DNA of 64,000 nucleotides from Dehalobacter sp. 12DCB1 (lineage in GTDB: Bacteria > Bacillota > Desulfitobacteriia > Desulfitobacteriales > Syntrophobotulaceae), in the NCBI RefSeq assembly GCF_004343605.1, contig NZ_POSF01000002.1:248001-312000 (forward strand), read 5' to 3'. Under the pieces are notes generated by a model that saw only the letters and a list, made by a program, of their open reading frames with translations, ran no database searches and had not been told where the DNA came from. How positions within the stretch are numbered: the first letter of the stretch is position 1; the number at the start of each line of letters is the position of its first letter. Positions 53,324 through 61,745 of this stretch are shown here, in pieces. The position numbers and the translations under genes are program-made.

Positions 53324-54809
53324 TCGCGTTAATCTAGACTACAAAATTTTAATTGTTGATGACGAACAAGGAATTATTGATTCGCTGTCTGTTGTCCTAA
53401 AAAGAAGCGGCTACCAATTTGTTGGCCTGACCGATCCGTTGGAGGCTATTGAAAAAGTCCGTGAAGAGAAGTATGATTTGTTGATTCTTGACTATTTAAT
53501 GTATCCGATCCATGGAGACAAGGTCGTAGAGAGAATCAGAGAGTTCAACAACGAACTGTATATTCTTTTGCTGACAGGCCACAAGGATCTTGCTCCGCCG
53601 CTGGAAACCATCAAAGCACTGGAAATCCAGGGTTACTGCGAAAAAGGTGACCGTTTTGACCAGCTGCTCCTGCTCGTTGAATCTGGAATCAAATCGATTT
53701 CCCAAATGCGGACGATCAAGAAGTTCCAGGAAGGCCTGAATAAAATTCTGCAGTCTGTTCCTAAAATATATCAGCTTCAGCCGATAGACAACATTCTGGA
53801 GGATATTCTGGCTGAAATCCTGCCTTTGGTCAACAGTAAAAATGCTTTTATTCTGGTCGATGATATCACCAGGATTAGTTCCGGCAATAACAGCATATTT
53901 AAAGGGATTGGGAAATATAAGAAAAAAGTGGCCGATTTTATGGAAATGCTTGATCCGGAACTAATGGAGTTTATTGGCAGCGCCAGAATCAATAAAAAGG
54001 TCGTTAAGCTTGATAAAAAAGTAATTATTCCTCTGATTAACGAATATCTTCAGGACATTGGCATCATTTTTGTAGAAGGGGACGATCTTGAGGATGGACT
54101 GAAACTGCTTGAGATCTATTCCAACCAGGCCTCCTCATCTATCAATAATGCGTTTCTACATTCCTTAGTGAATATTAAAAATGATGAGCTGAACAAAACG
54201 TATGATCAGCTCAGAGAAACCTACATGGATACGATTGAAGCCCTAAGAATGGTCGTCGATGCAAAGGATATTTATACCCGCGGTCATTCCGACAGAGTAG
54301 CCTATTTTGCCGTTAAAATCGGTGAGGCTTTCCATTTCTCCAAGGAGGAGCTCGAATTGCTGCGGATCAGCGGTATTTTCCATGATGTTGGGAAAATAGG
54401 TACTTCAGATGATATTCTGTTTAAGTCCCAGAAGCTAAACGAGAAAGAGTATGAAGAAATTAAAAAACACCCGTTGAAAGGGGCAAGAATTTTGTCGGCC
54501 GTATCGATGTTTAAAGAGGTGGTTCCGATTGTCAAATGTCACCATGAACGCATCGATGGCAAAGGATATCCAGAAGGGCTGACGAAAGATGAAATCCCGT
54601 TCCCGGCGAGAATTATTTCTGTTGCCGATGCTTTTGATGCGATGATTTCCGACCGGCGCTATCGCTCCAGACTGAAGTTTGAGGAAGCCAGGAATCAGCT
54701 CATTCAGGGATCCGGGACTCAATTTGATGCGGAAGTAGTCGAGAAATTCATTCACCAGCTGACTGATTTCGAACAAATGGCTAAGGAGGTTGCTTCAACG
54801 TTTGAATGA
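53307..54809 (+). CDS. Response regulator with HD-GYP output domain (RpfG-like)
   Basis: This 500-aa protein has a receiver with its acceptor Asp in LLILDYLMYPIHG, a central GAF-like region (about 140-290), and a C-terminal HD-GYP domain: RGHSDRVAYFA, GIFHDVGKIG, HPLKGARIL and the diagnostic HHERIDGKGYPEGL. HD-GYP domains of this form hydrolyse cyclic di-GMP to pGpG or GMP. The start ATG lies inside the kinase gene; AGGAGGC is just upstream. The gene lies last in the sfp-NRPS-kinase-regulator unit. It links the kinase to c-di-GMP breakdown, opposite in effect to the two GGDEF proteins in this window. Confidence 0.92.
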   Translation: MRRSTNRVNLDYKILIVDDEQGIIDSLSVVLKRSGYQFVGLTDPLEAIEKVREEKYDLLILDYLMYPIHGDKVVERIREFNNELYILLLTGHKDLAPPLETIKALEIQGYCEKGDRFDQLLLLVESGIKSISQMRTIKKFQEGLNKILQSVPKIYQLQPIDNILEDILAEILPLVNSKNAFILVDDITRISSGNNSIFKGIGKYKKKVADFMEMLDPELMEFIGSARINKKVVKLDKKVIIPLINEYLQDIGIIFVEGDDLEDGLKLLEIYSNQASSSINNAFLHSLVNIKNDELNKTYDQLRETYMDTIEALRMVVDAKDIYTRGHSDRVAYFAVKIGEAFHFSKEELELLRISGIFHDVGKIGTSDDILFKSQKLNEKEYEEIKKHPLKGARILSAVSMFKEVVPIVKCHHERIDGKGYPEGLTKDEIPFPARIISVADAFDAMISDRRYRSRLKFEEARNQLIQGSGTQFDAEVVEKFIHQLTDFEQMAKEVASTFE

Positions 54810-54832
54810 AATTCATAAAATCGTAATTGAAA

Positions 54833-54865
54833 GTTCACGTAACGGACATAATGAACCCTTACAAT
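54833..54865 (+). promoter_or_regulatory. 11-bp-phased motif upstream of the glycosyltransferase gene
   Basis: GTTCAC (54833) and GGACAT (54844) are 11 bases apart, with a looser third unit following. Related pairs lie upstream of htrA (58922) and the last response regulator gene (62949). Confidence 0.4.
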
Positions 54866-54904
54866 CGTAGATATCATCGTGCAGTTATGTAAGGAGAGAA
54901 TCTG

Positions 54905-55945
54905 ATGACGATACTTATACCGGCCTATGAACCGGATGAACGGCTTCTAAGGTTGATAGAGAATATAAAAGAAAAGTGCGATTTTCAGATTGTGATTGTA
55001 GACGACGGCAGTGGCAAGCCTTATGAGAGGATATTCAAAGGCGCAGGCAAATTGGGCTGCACCGTGTTAACACATCCGGTCAATCAAGGCAAAGGGGCTG
55101 CCCTGAAGACGGGATTTCGATATATTAAGGAAAAAGGTGAAAAAGAAGGGGTTATCTGTGCCGACAGTGACGGACAGCATTTACCTGAAGATATCATCAG
55201 AGTTGCCCAGGTTGCCAAGGAACACCGCGGATTTATCGTTCTTGGCTCCCGGAAGTTTTCCGGCAAAGTTCCTCCACGCAGCCGTTTCGGAAATACGGTA
55301 ACCCGGGCAGTATTTTCTGTCTCTTCGGGTTCGCATTTGACCGATACGCAAACAGGTTTAAGAGGATATTCAGCTGATATGTTCGACTGGTTAGGCGGCA
55401 TCCAGGGGAAAAGATTTGAATATGAAATGAACATTCTGCTCGAGGCGAAGGCAGCGGGCTATTGGTTCTACGAAGTATGGATCAATACAGTCTATGACGA
55501 AAAAAATAGATCCTCCCATTTCCGGACCTTTTCAGATTCGGCCAGAGTATATTACCCGATTCTTAAATTTTGTACCTCTTCTTTGATGTCCGGAGCGCTT
55601 GACTTTGCTCTGTTGCTATTGTTTCAATTCTCCACATCAAATCTACTGATCGCTGTAGTTGGGGCAAGAGTCTGCAGTTCCATTTTCAATTACAGCATGA
55701 ACCATTACTTTGTCTTTTCCCGGAACCAAAACACGGAACATTATAAATCTGTCCCGAAATACTTTTCACTCGTCGTATTTATCATGGCATGTAATTACGG
55801 ACTGATGTATCTCTTCCACATTCTGATCGGTACACCATTGGTTTTTGCCAAGATTATCACAGAATTAACACTTTTCTTATTCAGTTACTGGTTGCAGCGT
55901 AACTTTGTATTTAGTTCGAAAAAAGCCCCTGATCACGGCAAATAA
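54905..55945 (+). CDS. Family 2 glycosyltransferase fused to a GtrA-like membrane domain
   Basis: A 346-aa protein. The N-terminal GT2 domain (about 1-220) has VDDGSGKP, NQGKGAALKTGF and the metal-binding DSDGQH. It resembles the dolichol-phosphate mannose or polyprenyl-phosphate glycosyl transferases (DPM1/GtrB-like). The C-terminal ~125 residues form four hydrophobic helices with the GtrA pattern (NYSMNHYFVFSRN, then YWLQRNFVFSSKK). The fusion joins synthesis and flipping of a lipid-linked sugar used to decorate cell-wall polymers. It lies alone with AAGGAGAG before ATG. Confidence 0.88.
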   Translation: MTILIPAYEPDERLLRLIENIKEKCDFQIVIVDDGSGKPYERIFKGAGKLGCTVLTHPVNQGKGAALKTGFRYIKEKGEKEGVICADSDGQHLPEDIIRVAQVAKEHRGFIVLGSRKFSGKVPPRSRFGNTVTRAVFSVSSGSHLTDTQTGLRGYSADMFDWLGGIQGKRFEYEMNILLEAKAAGYWFYEVWINTVYDEKNRSSHFRTFSDSARVYYPILKFCTSSLMSGALDFALLLLFQFSTSNLLIAVVGARVCSSIFNYSMNHYFVFSRNQNTEHYKSVPKYFSLVVFIMACNYGLMYLFHILIGTPLVFAKIITELTLFLFSYWLQRNFVFSSKKAPDHGK

Positions 55946-56004
55946 AAAAACAAAAAAGATGATTTGCTCTGTAGTCCGTGGCCACGCCCGGCTTTTTTGT
56001 TTTT
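55946..56004. terminator. Terminator after the glycosyltransferase gene
   Basis: A 13-bp A/T-rich perfect stem (AAAAACAAAAAAG and CTTTTTTGTTTTT) has a 33-base loop that contains GGCCACGCC. T runs are present on both strands, so it could work in both directions. Confidence 0.75.
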
Positions 56005-56124
56005 AGTGCAAGGTTCGATACCATATTGGGCATTGGTTTGGACATAGGTTCCTAATTCAGCACGCAAATAGGAATAAGTAGGAATGAATATGAAGAAATA
56101 CGCGATGTATCCCCCCCACCAGGA

Positions 56125-56152
56125 TTGTAAAAATTGAAGCGTAATTTATAAT
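56125..56152 (+). promoter_or_regulatory. Probable promoter for cbiM
   Basis: TTGTAA (56125-56130), a 16-base spacer and TATAAT (56147-56152) lie about 50 bases before the gene. No cobalamin or NiCo riboswitch was recognised in the short leader. Confidence 0.5.
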
Positions 56153-56202
56153 TGATCTAAGCAGTCCATGAAAAATTTACAGAAATATGGAGGTGCTGTA
56201 GA

Positions 56203-57261
56203 ATGCATATGGCAGATGCTTTGATTTCGCCGGTAATTGGTGGAACCATGTGGGTCGCTACCGCAGGGGTAGCGGCTTATTCGATAAAAAAAATTCAGGA
56301 TGATTTGGAGGAAAAAAAGGTTCCTTTGATGGGAGTTATGGGAGCTTTTGTTTTTGCATCCCAGATGATCAATTTTTCGATTCCAGGAACGGGTTCCAGT
56401 GGACATCTTGGAGGAGGGTTGATTCTAGCTGCTATGCTTGGGCCGTACGCTGGGTTCCTGGCCATGGCATCAATATTGTTGATACAGGCCTTGTTTTTTG
56501 GCGATGGCGGGCTTTTGGCTTACGGCTGTAATGTATTCAACCTGGGATTCTATACTTGTTTTATTACTTATCCTCTGATATTCAAGTGGTTTGTTAAAAA
56601 AGGGCTTTCGGCTAAACGCATCATGGCCGGCTCGATGATTGCAGCGATTGTCGGGCTTCAACTGGGGGCTTTCAGCGTTGTTTTGGAAACGTTCTTTTCT
56701 GGAAAGACGGAGCTTCCGTTTTCAACTTTTGTGCTCATGATGCAGCCTATCCATCTTGCAATCGGGATTGTAGAAGGGCTGGTTACCGCCGCAGTGCTTA
56801 CTTTTGTATGGAAAGCGCGGCCTGAACTTATTGAAAAGCAGGTATCGGGGAAAATCTCAGACAATACTTCCCTCAAACGGATCATATACGGACTTGCTAT
56901 TACAGCAGTCATTATCGGTGGGGGACTTTCCTGGTTTGCATCGTCAAATCCGGATGGCTTGGAATGGTCTATGAAAAAGACGGCCGGGATCACGGAGCTG
57001 GCAGAGTCTGGTGGAATTTATGGTATATTGTCAGATATTCAAAGCAAAACAGCATTTTTGCCGGATTACAGTTTTAAAAATGATGACAGTGTGAGCGAAG
57101 AACAGGCCTCAGAGACAAGCACTGAGGCAACATGGCCAGCTGTAGATGCAGGAACAACAGTATCCGGATTGGTGGGCGGTGCGATGACACTCGTATTGGC
57201 AGTCATGATAGGTTTTTTTATCCGCTACGTAAAGAAAAGAAAGAAGAAAGTTACTGCATGA
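56203..57261 (+). CDS. cbiM: ECF transporter S component CbiM/NikM with C-terminal CbiN/PDGLE domain
   Basis: The metal-specific membrane subunit of a cobalt or nickel importer. The first residues are MHMADAL; His2 and the N-terminal amine chelate the metal in this family, which fixes ATG 56203 as the true start. About seven hydrophobic helices follow, including SGHLGGGLILAAMLGPYAG and QALFFGDGGLLAYGCN. The C-terminal ~120 residues contain NPDGLEWSM (the PDGLE motif of CbiN/NikN) and a last membrane helix. The fused M-N form occurs in many Firmicutes. GGAGGTG precedes the ATG. It is first of cbiM-Q-O. Cobalt or nickel cannot be told apart from sequence here. Confidence 0.93.
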   Translation: MHMADALISPVIGGTMWVATAGVAAYSIKKIQDDLEEKKVPLMGVMGAFVFASQMINFSIPGTGSSGHLGGGLILAAMLGPYAGFLAMASILLIQALFFGDGGLLAYGCNVFNLGFYTCFITYPLIFKWFVKKGLSAKRIMAGSMIAAIVGLQLGAFSVVLETFFSGKTELPFSTFVLMMQPIHLAIGIVEGLVTAAVLTFVWKARPELIEKQVSGKISDNTSLKRIIYGLAITAVIIGGGLSWFASSNPDGLEWSMKKTAGITELAESGGIYGILSDIQSKTAFLPDYSFKNDDSVSEEQASETSTEATWPAVDAGTTVSGLVGGAMTLVLAVMIGFFIRYVKKRKKKVTA

Positions 57262-57338
57262 ACCATCTTACGGTGGGAAACGATATCAAACGATATCCTT
57301 GAATTATTATATTCCGGAAGTAGGCTTGAAAAGCAATA

Positions 57339-58148
57339 ATGGCTGACTTTACAAGTTCGTTGTACAACATGAGGCTCATGGATGAGCTGGCCTGTAAGGA
57401 CACGTTTGTCCATAAGCTTCATCCGCTGATTAAGATATTGACGACGATCGCATACTTATTCGTCGTGGTCTCCTATGACAGGCATGAAATTATCGGTTTG
57501 CTGCCCATGCTTTTCTACCCGGTGGTGGTTTTTTTTCTTGCAGAGCTGCCGATCAAACAGGTGCTGGCAAGATTACTCCTGATCGAACCGTTTATTATTG
57601 CAATCGGTATTTTAAACCCGTTTTTTGATTCTCAGGTCATTATCGTGGGTGGATTTGCAATATCCAGAGGGTGGATCACTTTCGCTTCAATCCTGCTGAA
57701 AAGTCTCTTCACGATCACAGCTGCTCTGATTCTCATTTGTACGACAGGAATGGATAAACTTGCCGCCGGTTTGCGTATGCTGAAGGTTCCACGGCTTTTT
57801 GTTTTGCAGCTGCTGCTGACATACAGGTATATTTCCGTCTTGATCGAAGAAGTATCCAGAAGCATAAGGGCATATAAGCTTCGAGCCCCCCAGCAAAAAG
57901 GCATTCACCCCAGTGTTTGGGGAACACTCGTTGGCCAGCTGCTCCTGCGGACGATTGACAGGGCCGAGAGAGTGTATCAGGCAATGTTTGTACGCGGTTT
58001 TACAGGGGAATACTATACAGGAGCCGACACATGGGTAACCTTAAGGGATGTCGCCTATTTCGGCGGCTGGCTGTCGTTTTTTATTTTAGCAAGAATGGTT
58101 AATATTCCATTAATGATTGGTCTATTAATATCAGGAGTGATAAGTTAA
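57339..58148 (+). CDS. cbiQ: ECF transporter T component CbiQ
   Basis: This 269-aa membrane coupling subunit has about five helices and the coupling motifs L-x-R-x-Y-R type ARG variants: IRAYKLRAPQQKG and RVYQAMFVRGFTGEY, which bind the ATPase. The N-terminal HPLIKILTTIAYLFVV is typical. Its stop is directly followed by the cbiO start with no gap. It lies 77 bases after cbiM. It forms the energy module with CbiO. Confidence 0.92.
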   Translation: MADFTSSLYNMRLMDELACKDTFVHKLHPLIKILTTIAYLFVVVSYDRHEIIGLLPMLFYPVVVFFLAELPIKQVLARLLLIEPFIIAIGILNPFFDSQVIIVGGFAISRGWITFASILLKSLFTITAALILICTTGMDKLAAGLRMLKVPRLFVLQLLLTYRYISVLIEEVSRSIRAYKLRAPQQKGIHPSVWGTLVGQLLLRTIDRAERVYQAMFVRGFTGEYYTGADTWVTLRDVAYFGGWLSFFILARMVNIPLMIGLLISGVIS

Positions 58149-58907
58149 ATGAGCCATCATAAGTTAGAGACCAAAACAATTAATTATGTTTATCCGGACG
58201 GCAACAAGGCGGTTAAGGATATCTCATTCACAATTCACCATGGGGAGTCGGTCGGTATTGTCGGTGCGAACGGTGCAGGAAAATCCACCCTACTCATGTT
58301 ACTGATGGGTGTTCTTTTTCCGAGCAGCGGAGAGGTGTTGGTCGGCGATATTCACGTTACCAAAAAAACATTGCCGTTAATCCGCCAAAGACTCGGAATG
58401 GTTTTCCAGGACCCGGATGACCAACTTTTTATGTCGACGGTCTATGACGATGTGGCCTTTGGTCCCCGGAATTACCGTTATGATGAAAAGGAGGTGGAAA
58501 GCAGGGTTTTTCAAGCTTTGGAGATGGTCGGCATCTTACATCTGAAAGACCGTCCGCCTTTTAAACTGTCCGGCGGAGAAAAAAGAGCAGCAGCGATTGC
58601 ATCTGTTCTTTCTATGCAGCCCGATGTCCTGATTATGGATGAACCGACTGCTTCGCTTGACCCAAGATCGCGCCGTAGAGTCATCAACTTGCTGAATTGT
58701 TTCGAACATACCAAAATCATTACGAGCCACGATCTCGATATGATCCTAGATATCAGCACGAGAGTCATCGTGATCAAGGACGGCGAAATTGCTGCCGACG
58801 GAGCGGCTGCCGAAATATTGGCAGACGAGGCACTGCTTGACCAATGCGGGCTTGAGGTGCCGATTTCGCTGCAAAAATGCCCGAAATGCGGTGCTGTTTT
58901 TTCATAA
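58149..58907 (+). CDS. cbiO: ECF transporter ATPase CbiO with C-terminal CPxCG tail
   Basis: The ATPase of the cobalt/nickel importer, 252 aa. Walker A is GANGAGKST (39-47), the Q-loop MVFQDPDDQLFMSTVYDDVAFGP is the A-type ECF hallmark, the signature is LSGGEKRAAAI and Walker B is VLIMDEPTASLD. Unusually, the C-terminus ends in a CPKCGAVF knuckle that would bind metal or zinc as half a ribbon. It is translated directly after cbiQ. No terminator was found before the next promoter. Confidence 0.92.
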   Translation: MSHHKLETKTINYVYPDGNKAVKDISFTIHHGESVGIVGANGAGKSTLLMLLMGVLFPSSGEVLVGDIHVTKKTLPLIRQRLGMVFQDPDDQLFMSTVYDDVAFGPRNYRYDEKEVESRVFQALEMVGILHLKDRPPFKLSGGEKRAAAIASVLSMQPDVLIMDEPTASLDPRSRRRVINLLNCFEHTKIITSHDLDMILDISTRVIVIKDGEIAADGAAAEILADEALLDQCGLEVPISLQKCPKCGAVFS

Positions 58908-58921
58908 TTTTGTAAACAAAA

Positions 58922-58944
58922 GTTCACAGAATTGTCATAAATAA
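58922..58944 (+). promoter_or_regulatory. 11-bp-phased motif upstream of htrA
   Basis: GTTCAC (58922) and TGTCAT (58933) are spaced 11 bases apart, about 90 bases before htrA and just upstream of an AT-rich promoter region with TATAAT near 58950. Confidence 0.45.
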
Positions 58945-59018
58945 TGATTATAATAATAAATAATCTGTAACCCGATTATTTTGCATAAGCAAATTTAATT
59001 TAAAAGGTGGGGAATGAC

Positions 59019-60239
59019 GTGGACTTTAACAACGATAACCATTATAAAGACAATAACGCTTATCACGACTATCCGTATAATGGGGAGCAGCCGCGGAGAA
59101 AGAAACCGGGGATCATGGTTATTGCAATTGTCGCGATCATCAGCGCCTTGCTTGGTGGGACGGCATCTCTCACTTTGGCCCCAATAATCTATCCTGAAAT
59201 CATGAGTATCCAAAATCAGAGCGGCAGTTCGGCTAAGACAAATGCACTCGCCACAACCCCGGCGGTCGCGAATACTTCGACGAGTGCAGACAGCAGTGGC
59301 AGCACGTATCCGGTGGTAGAGATATCGAAAAAAGTAGGTCCGGCTGTCGTGGGGATTGCCAATTTTCAGAGCGGCGGCAATCTATTTGGCCGGTCAAGTG
59401 AACTTGCCGAAGTAGCCAGCGGGTCCGGCTTTATTATCGATGCGCAGAAAGGGCTTATTGTGACTAACAATCACGTTATCGAAGGTGCTGAGAAACTGGT
59501 CGTAAGTCTCGCTGATGGGCGTAATATCACAGGCAAACTCGTGGGAGGAGATGCGCGGACAGATCTGGCCGTTGTTCAAATATCAGCCGACAATCTGACT
59601 GCAGTCAGTCTTGGAGATTCCAGTACGCTTCAAGTCGGAGAACCTGTGGTTGCGATTGGGAATCCAGGTGGAGAAAATTTTGCCCGCTCTGTGACGACGG
59701 GTGTGATTTCAGCGACGAACCGTTTTCTGGAGCTGCAAGGAGAAGCAAGTTTTAATCTAATTCAGACCGATGCGGCGATCAACCCCGGAAATAGCGGAGG
59801 ACCACTGGTAGATTATCATGGAAAGGTCGTTGGCATCAATGCAGCTAAAAACCAAGACACCGGCTATGAAGGAATGGGCTTTGCGATTCCGATTACGGAC
59901 GCCTGGCCGACGATCCAACAGCTGATTAAGAAGGGCTATGCTGCCCATCCAGGCATTCTGGTCTCGATCGACGAACGGTATACTGTTGAATGGGCTTCCC
60001 AGCAGGGATGGCCTGCTGGCGCCTATATTTCAGCGGTTTCAACTGAAGGACCTGCCTATAAAGCTGGGATTCGTGCCGGAGATGTCATTACCAAGGTTAA
60101 TGGCGTTGAAATCACCAGTTCGCTTGAAATGACCCATGAATTGTTTAAATTTGAGGTTGGAGATGCGGTCACCGTTACCTATTACCGTCAGGGGAACACA
60201 AAAGACGTTAAGGTTACACTGACAGAATTAAAATCCTGA
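59019..60239 (+). CDS. htrA: HtrA/DegP-like membrane-anchored serine protease with PDZ domain
   Basis: An envelope quality-control protease of about 406 aa. The N-terminus is charged and Asn/Tyr/Asp-rich, followed by one membrane helix (about residues 30-55), so the protease faces outward. A Ser/Thr-rich linker leads to the trypsin-like domain with His152 (TNNHVIEG), Asp182 (ARTDLAV) and Ser259 (PGNSGGPLVD). A PDZ domain (about 300-400) with GPAYKAGIRAGDVI closes it. GTG 59019 lies 7-8 bases after AAAGGTGGGGA; an earlier GTG at 59007 lies within that site. An 11-bp-phased motif upstream suggests control by an OmpR-type stress regulator. Confidence 0.92.
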   Translation: MDFNNDNHYKDNNAYHDYPYNGEQPRRKKPGIMVIAIVAIISALLGGTASLTLAPIIYPEIMSIQNQSGSSAKTNALATTPAVANTSTSADSSGSTYPVVEISKKVGPAVVGIANFQSGGNLFGRSSELAEVASGSGFIIDAQKGLIVTNNHVIEGAEKLVVSLADGRNITGKLVGGDARTDLAVVQISADNLTAVSLGDSSTLQVGEPVVAIGNPGGENFARSVTTGVISATNRFLELQGEASFNLIQTDAAINPGNSGGPLVDYHGKVVGINAAKNQDTGYEGMGFAIPITDAWPTIQQLIKKGYAAHPGILVSIDERYTVEWASQQGWPAGAYISAVSTEGPAYKAGIRAGDVITKVNGVEITSSLEMTHELFKFEVGDAVTVTYYRQGNTKDVKVTLTELKS

Positions 60240-60260
60240 GCAGCCGACCTTAGCGATCAG

Positions 60261-60307
60261 ATAAGAAAAAACCTTGCACCGTTCTGAGATGCGAGGTTTT
60301 TTCTTAT
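60261..60307. terminator. Strong terminator after htrA
   Basis: A perfect 14-bp stem (60261-60274 with 60294-60307) and a T run on both strands. It can serve htrA and the converging aminotransferase gene. Confidence 0.85.
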
Positions 60308-60357
60308 GTTGCTTATACGAAAGCAATTCCTTTGCAGGAGCTCGTTTCGATCAGCTA

Positions 60358-61548
60358 TCAGGATCGGAATTCCTGCACCAGTTTTTCAAACGCAGGAATG
60401 GAATTCACGATGGTATCCATACTTACGCAGTAAGATATCCTGATATAACCGGGACAGCCAAATCCGTTTCCGGGGACAAGCAATAAATGATATTTAACGG
60501 CCCTTTTGACAAATTCAACATCGTCCTCGATCAGTGCTTTCGGGAAAAGGTAAAAGGCTCCCTGCGGTTTGACGCATTCAAAACCAAGTGCAGTCAAATG
60601 CTCATATAAATAATCTCTTTTCTTTTGATAATCCGCGGCATCTGTTTTGACATCAAGGGAATCACCGACAACTTTCTGGAACAATCCGGGAGCATTGACA
60701 AACCCAAGTGTTCGGTTACAAAAGCTCAAAGCGTTATTCAGCACGTCAGCGTCTTTAATTTGGCTGCTCGTTGCAATATATCCGATTCTTTCTCCGGCAA
60801 GGCCGAGCGATTTACTGAAGGAATTAACAATGATGCTGTTTTCAAAAATGGACAGGATGTTCGGGATTTTCATCCCGTCATAGACAATCTGGTCATAGGG
60901 CTGATCAGAAATAATATAGATAACAGTTTTATATTCATCTTGTTTTTTTAGCAGGACTTCTTTGATTTGTTTCAGCTTCTCCTTGCTGTAGACAATGCCG
61001 GTGGGATTGTTTGGGGTATTAATAATAATCGCCTTTGTTTTAGGCGAAATCACTTTTTCCAGGGCATCCAAGTCTGGCTCGAGTGTCCGGCGGTCCGGCG
61101 GTACAATGATTGGTTTCCCACCATGGTTATCTGTATAGAACATATATTCAACAAAATAGGGGGCGAAGATAATAACCTCTTCACCAGGATTCAGAAGCGC
61201 TTTCAGTACAACATTCAGTCCGCCGGCAGCGCCGACCGTCATGATAATATTATCTTGGGTAAGTTCGATTTCACTGTCATGCTGAAGCGACCGGGCAATT
61301 TTTTCTCTGACTTCGGGATAGCCGGCATTGTTCATGTATTTATGAATCCCTTTATAATTCCCGGTGACATAGTTTTTTAGAGATTCTATGACCTCTTCCG
61401 GCGGCTCAGAAAAGGGGTTGCCCAAACTGAAGTCATAGACGTTTTCGCGTCCATAAATTTTAGTGAGTCTTTCCCCTTCCTCAAACATTGCTCTGATCCA
61501 GGAGGCATTCTTTAAATTATTGACTACTTTTTCCGAAAACACGCACAT
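60358..61548 (-). CDS. Pyridoxal-phosphate aminotransferase, class I/II
   Basis: A 396-aa fold-type I aminotransferase. It has VGAAGGLNVVLKALLNPG (cofactor phosphate region), NTPNNPTGIVYSKEKL, SDQPYDQIVYDG and the PLP lysine in NSFSKSLGLAGERIGY, with a substrate-binding Arg in GYIRISYC. This is the AspC/PatA-like class that acts on aspartate, alanine or aromatic amino acids. The keto-acid partner cannot be read. AAAGGAGAA precedes the ATG at 61548. It is monocistronic on the minus strand. Confidence 0.9.
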   Translation of the reverse strand: MCVFSEKVVNNLKNASWIRAMFEEGERLTKIYGRENVYDFSLGNPFSEPPEEVIESLKNYVTGNYKGIHKYMNNAGYPEVREKIARSLQHDSEIELTQDNIIMTVGAAGGLNVVLKALLNPGEEVIIFAPYFVEYMFYTDNHGGKPIIVPPDRRTLEPDLDALEKVISPKTKAIIINTPNNPTGIVYSKEKLKQIKEVLLKKQDEYKTVIYIISDQPYDQIVYDGMKIPNILSIFENSIIVNSFSKSLGLAGERIGYIATSSQIKDADVLNNALSFCNRTLGFVNAPGLFQKVVGDSLDVKTDAADYQKKRDYLYEHLTALGFECVKPQGAFYLFPKALIEDDVEFVKRAVKYHLLLVPGNGFGCPGYIRISYCVSMDTIVNSIPAFEKLVQEFRS

Positions 61549-61696
61549 TTCTCCTTTAGGAACATCTCATATTATTACTGGTATTATTCTACCTCATTTG
61601 ATCTTGACAAAAAAGTCTATTTGCTGAAGTCTGGCAAAATATCCGTATCGATGAAAAAACGTCAGGAATAAAAGAAAACAGGAATATAGAAGAAAA

Positions 61697-61703
61697 TGTC
61701 GAA
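61697..61703 (+). promoter_or_regulatory. Putative Spo0A box upstream of the second diguanylate cyclase gene
   Basis: TGTCGAA in the context AAAATGTCGAAT, 43 bases before the gene, the same context as the site at 33786. Confidence 0.4.
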
Positions 61704-61745
61704 TTTTACAGTTAATCAGACGAGAAAAAGATTTGAGGGATTAAA

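Noticed and set aside
56005-56202. Possible cobalamin or NiCo riboswitch ahead of cbiM
   Set aside because: The leader after the likely promoter is only about 50 bases and lacks the expected conserved boxes.
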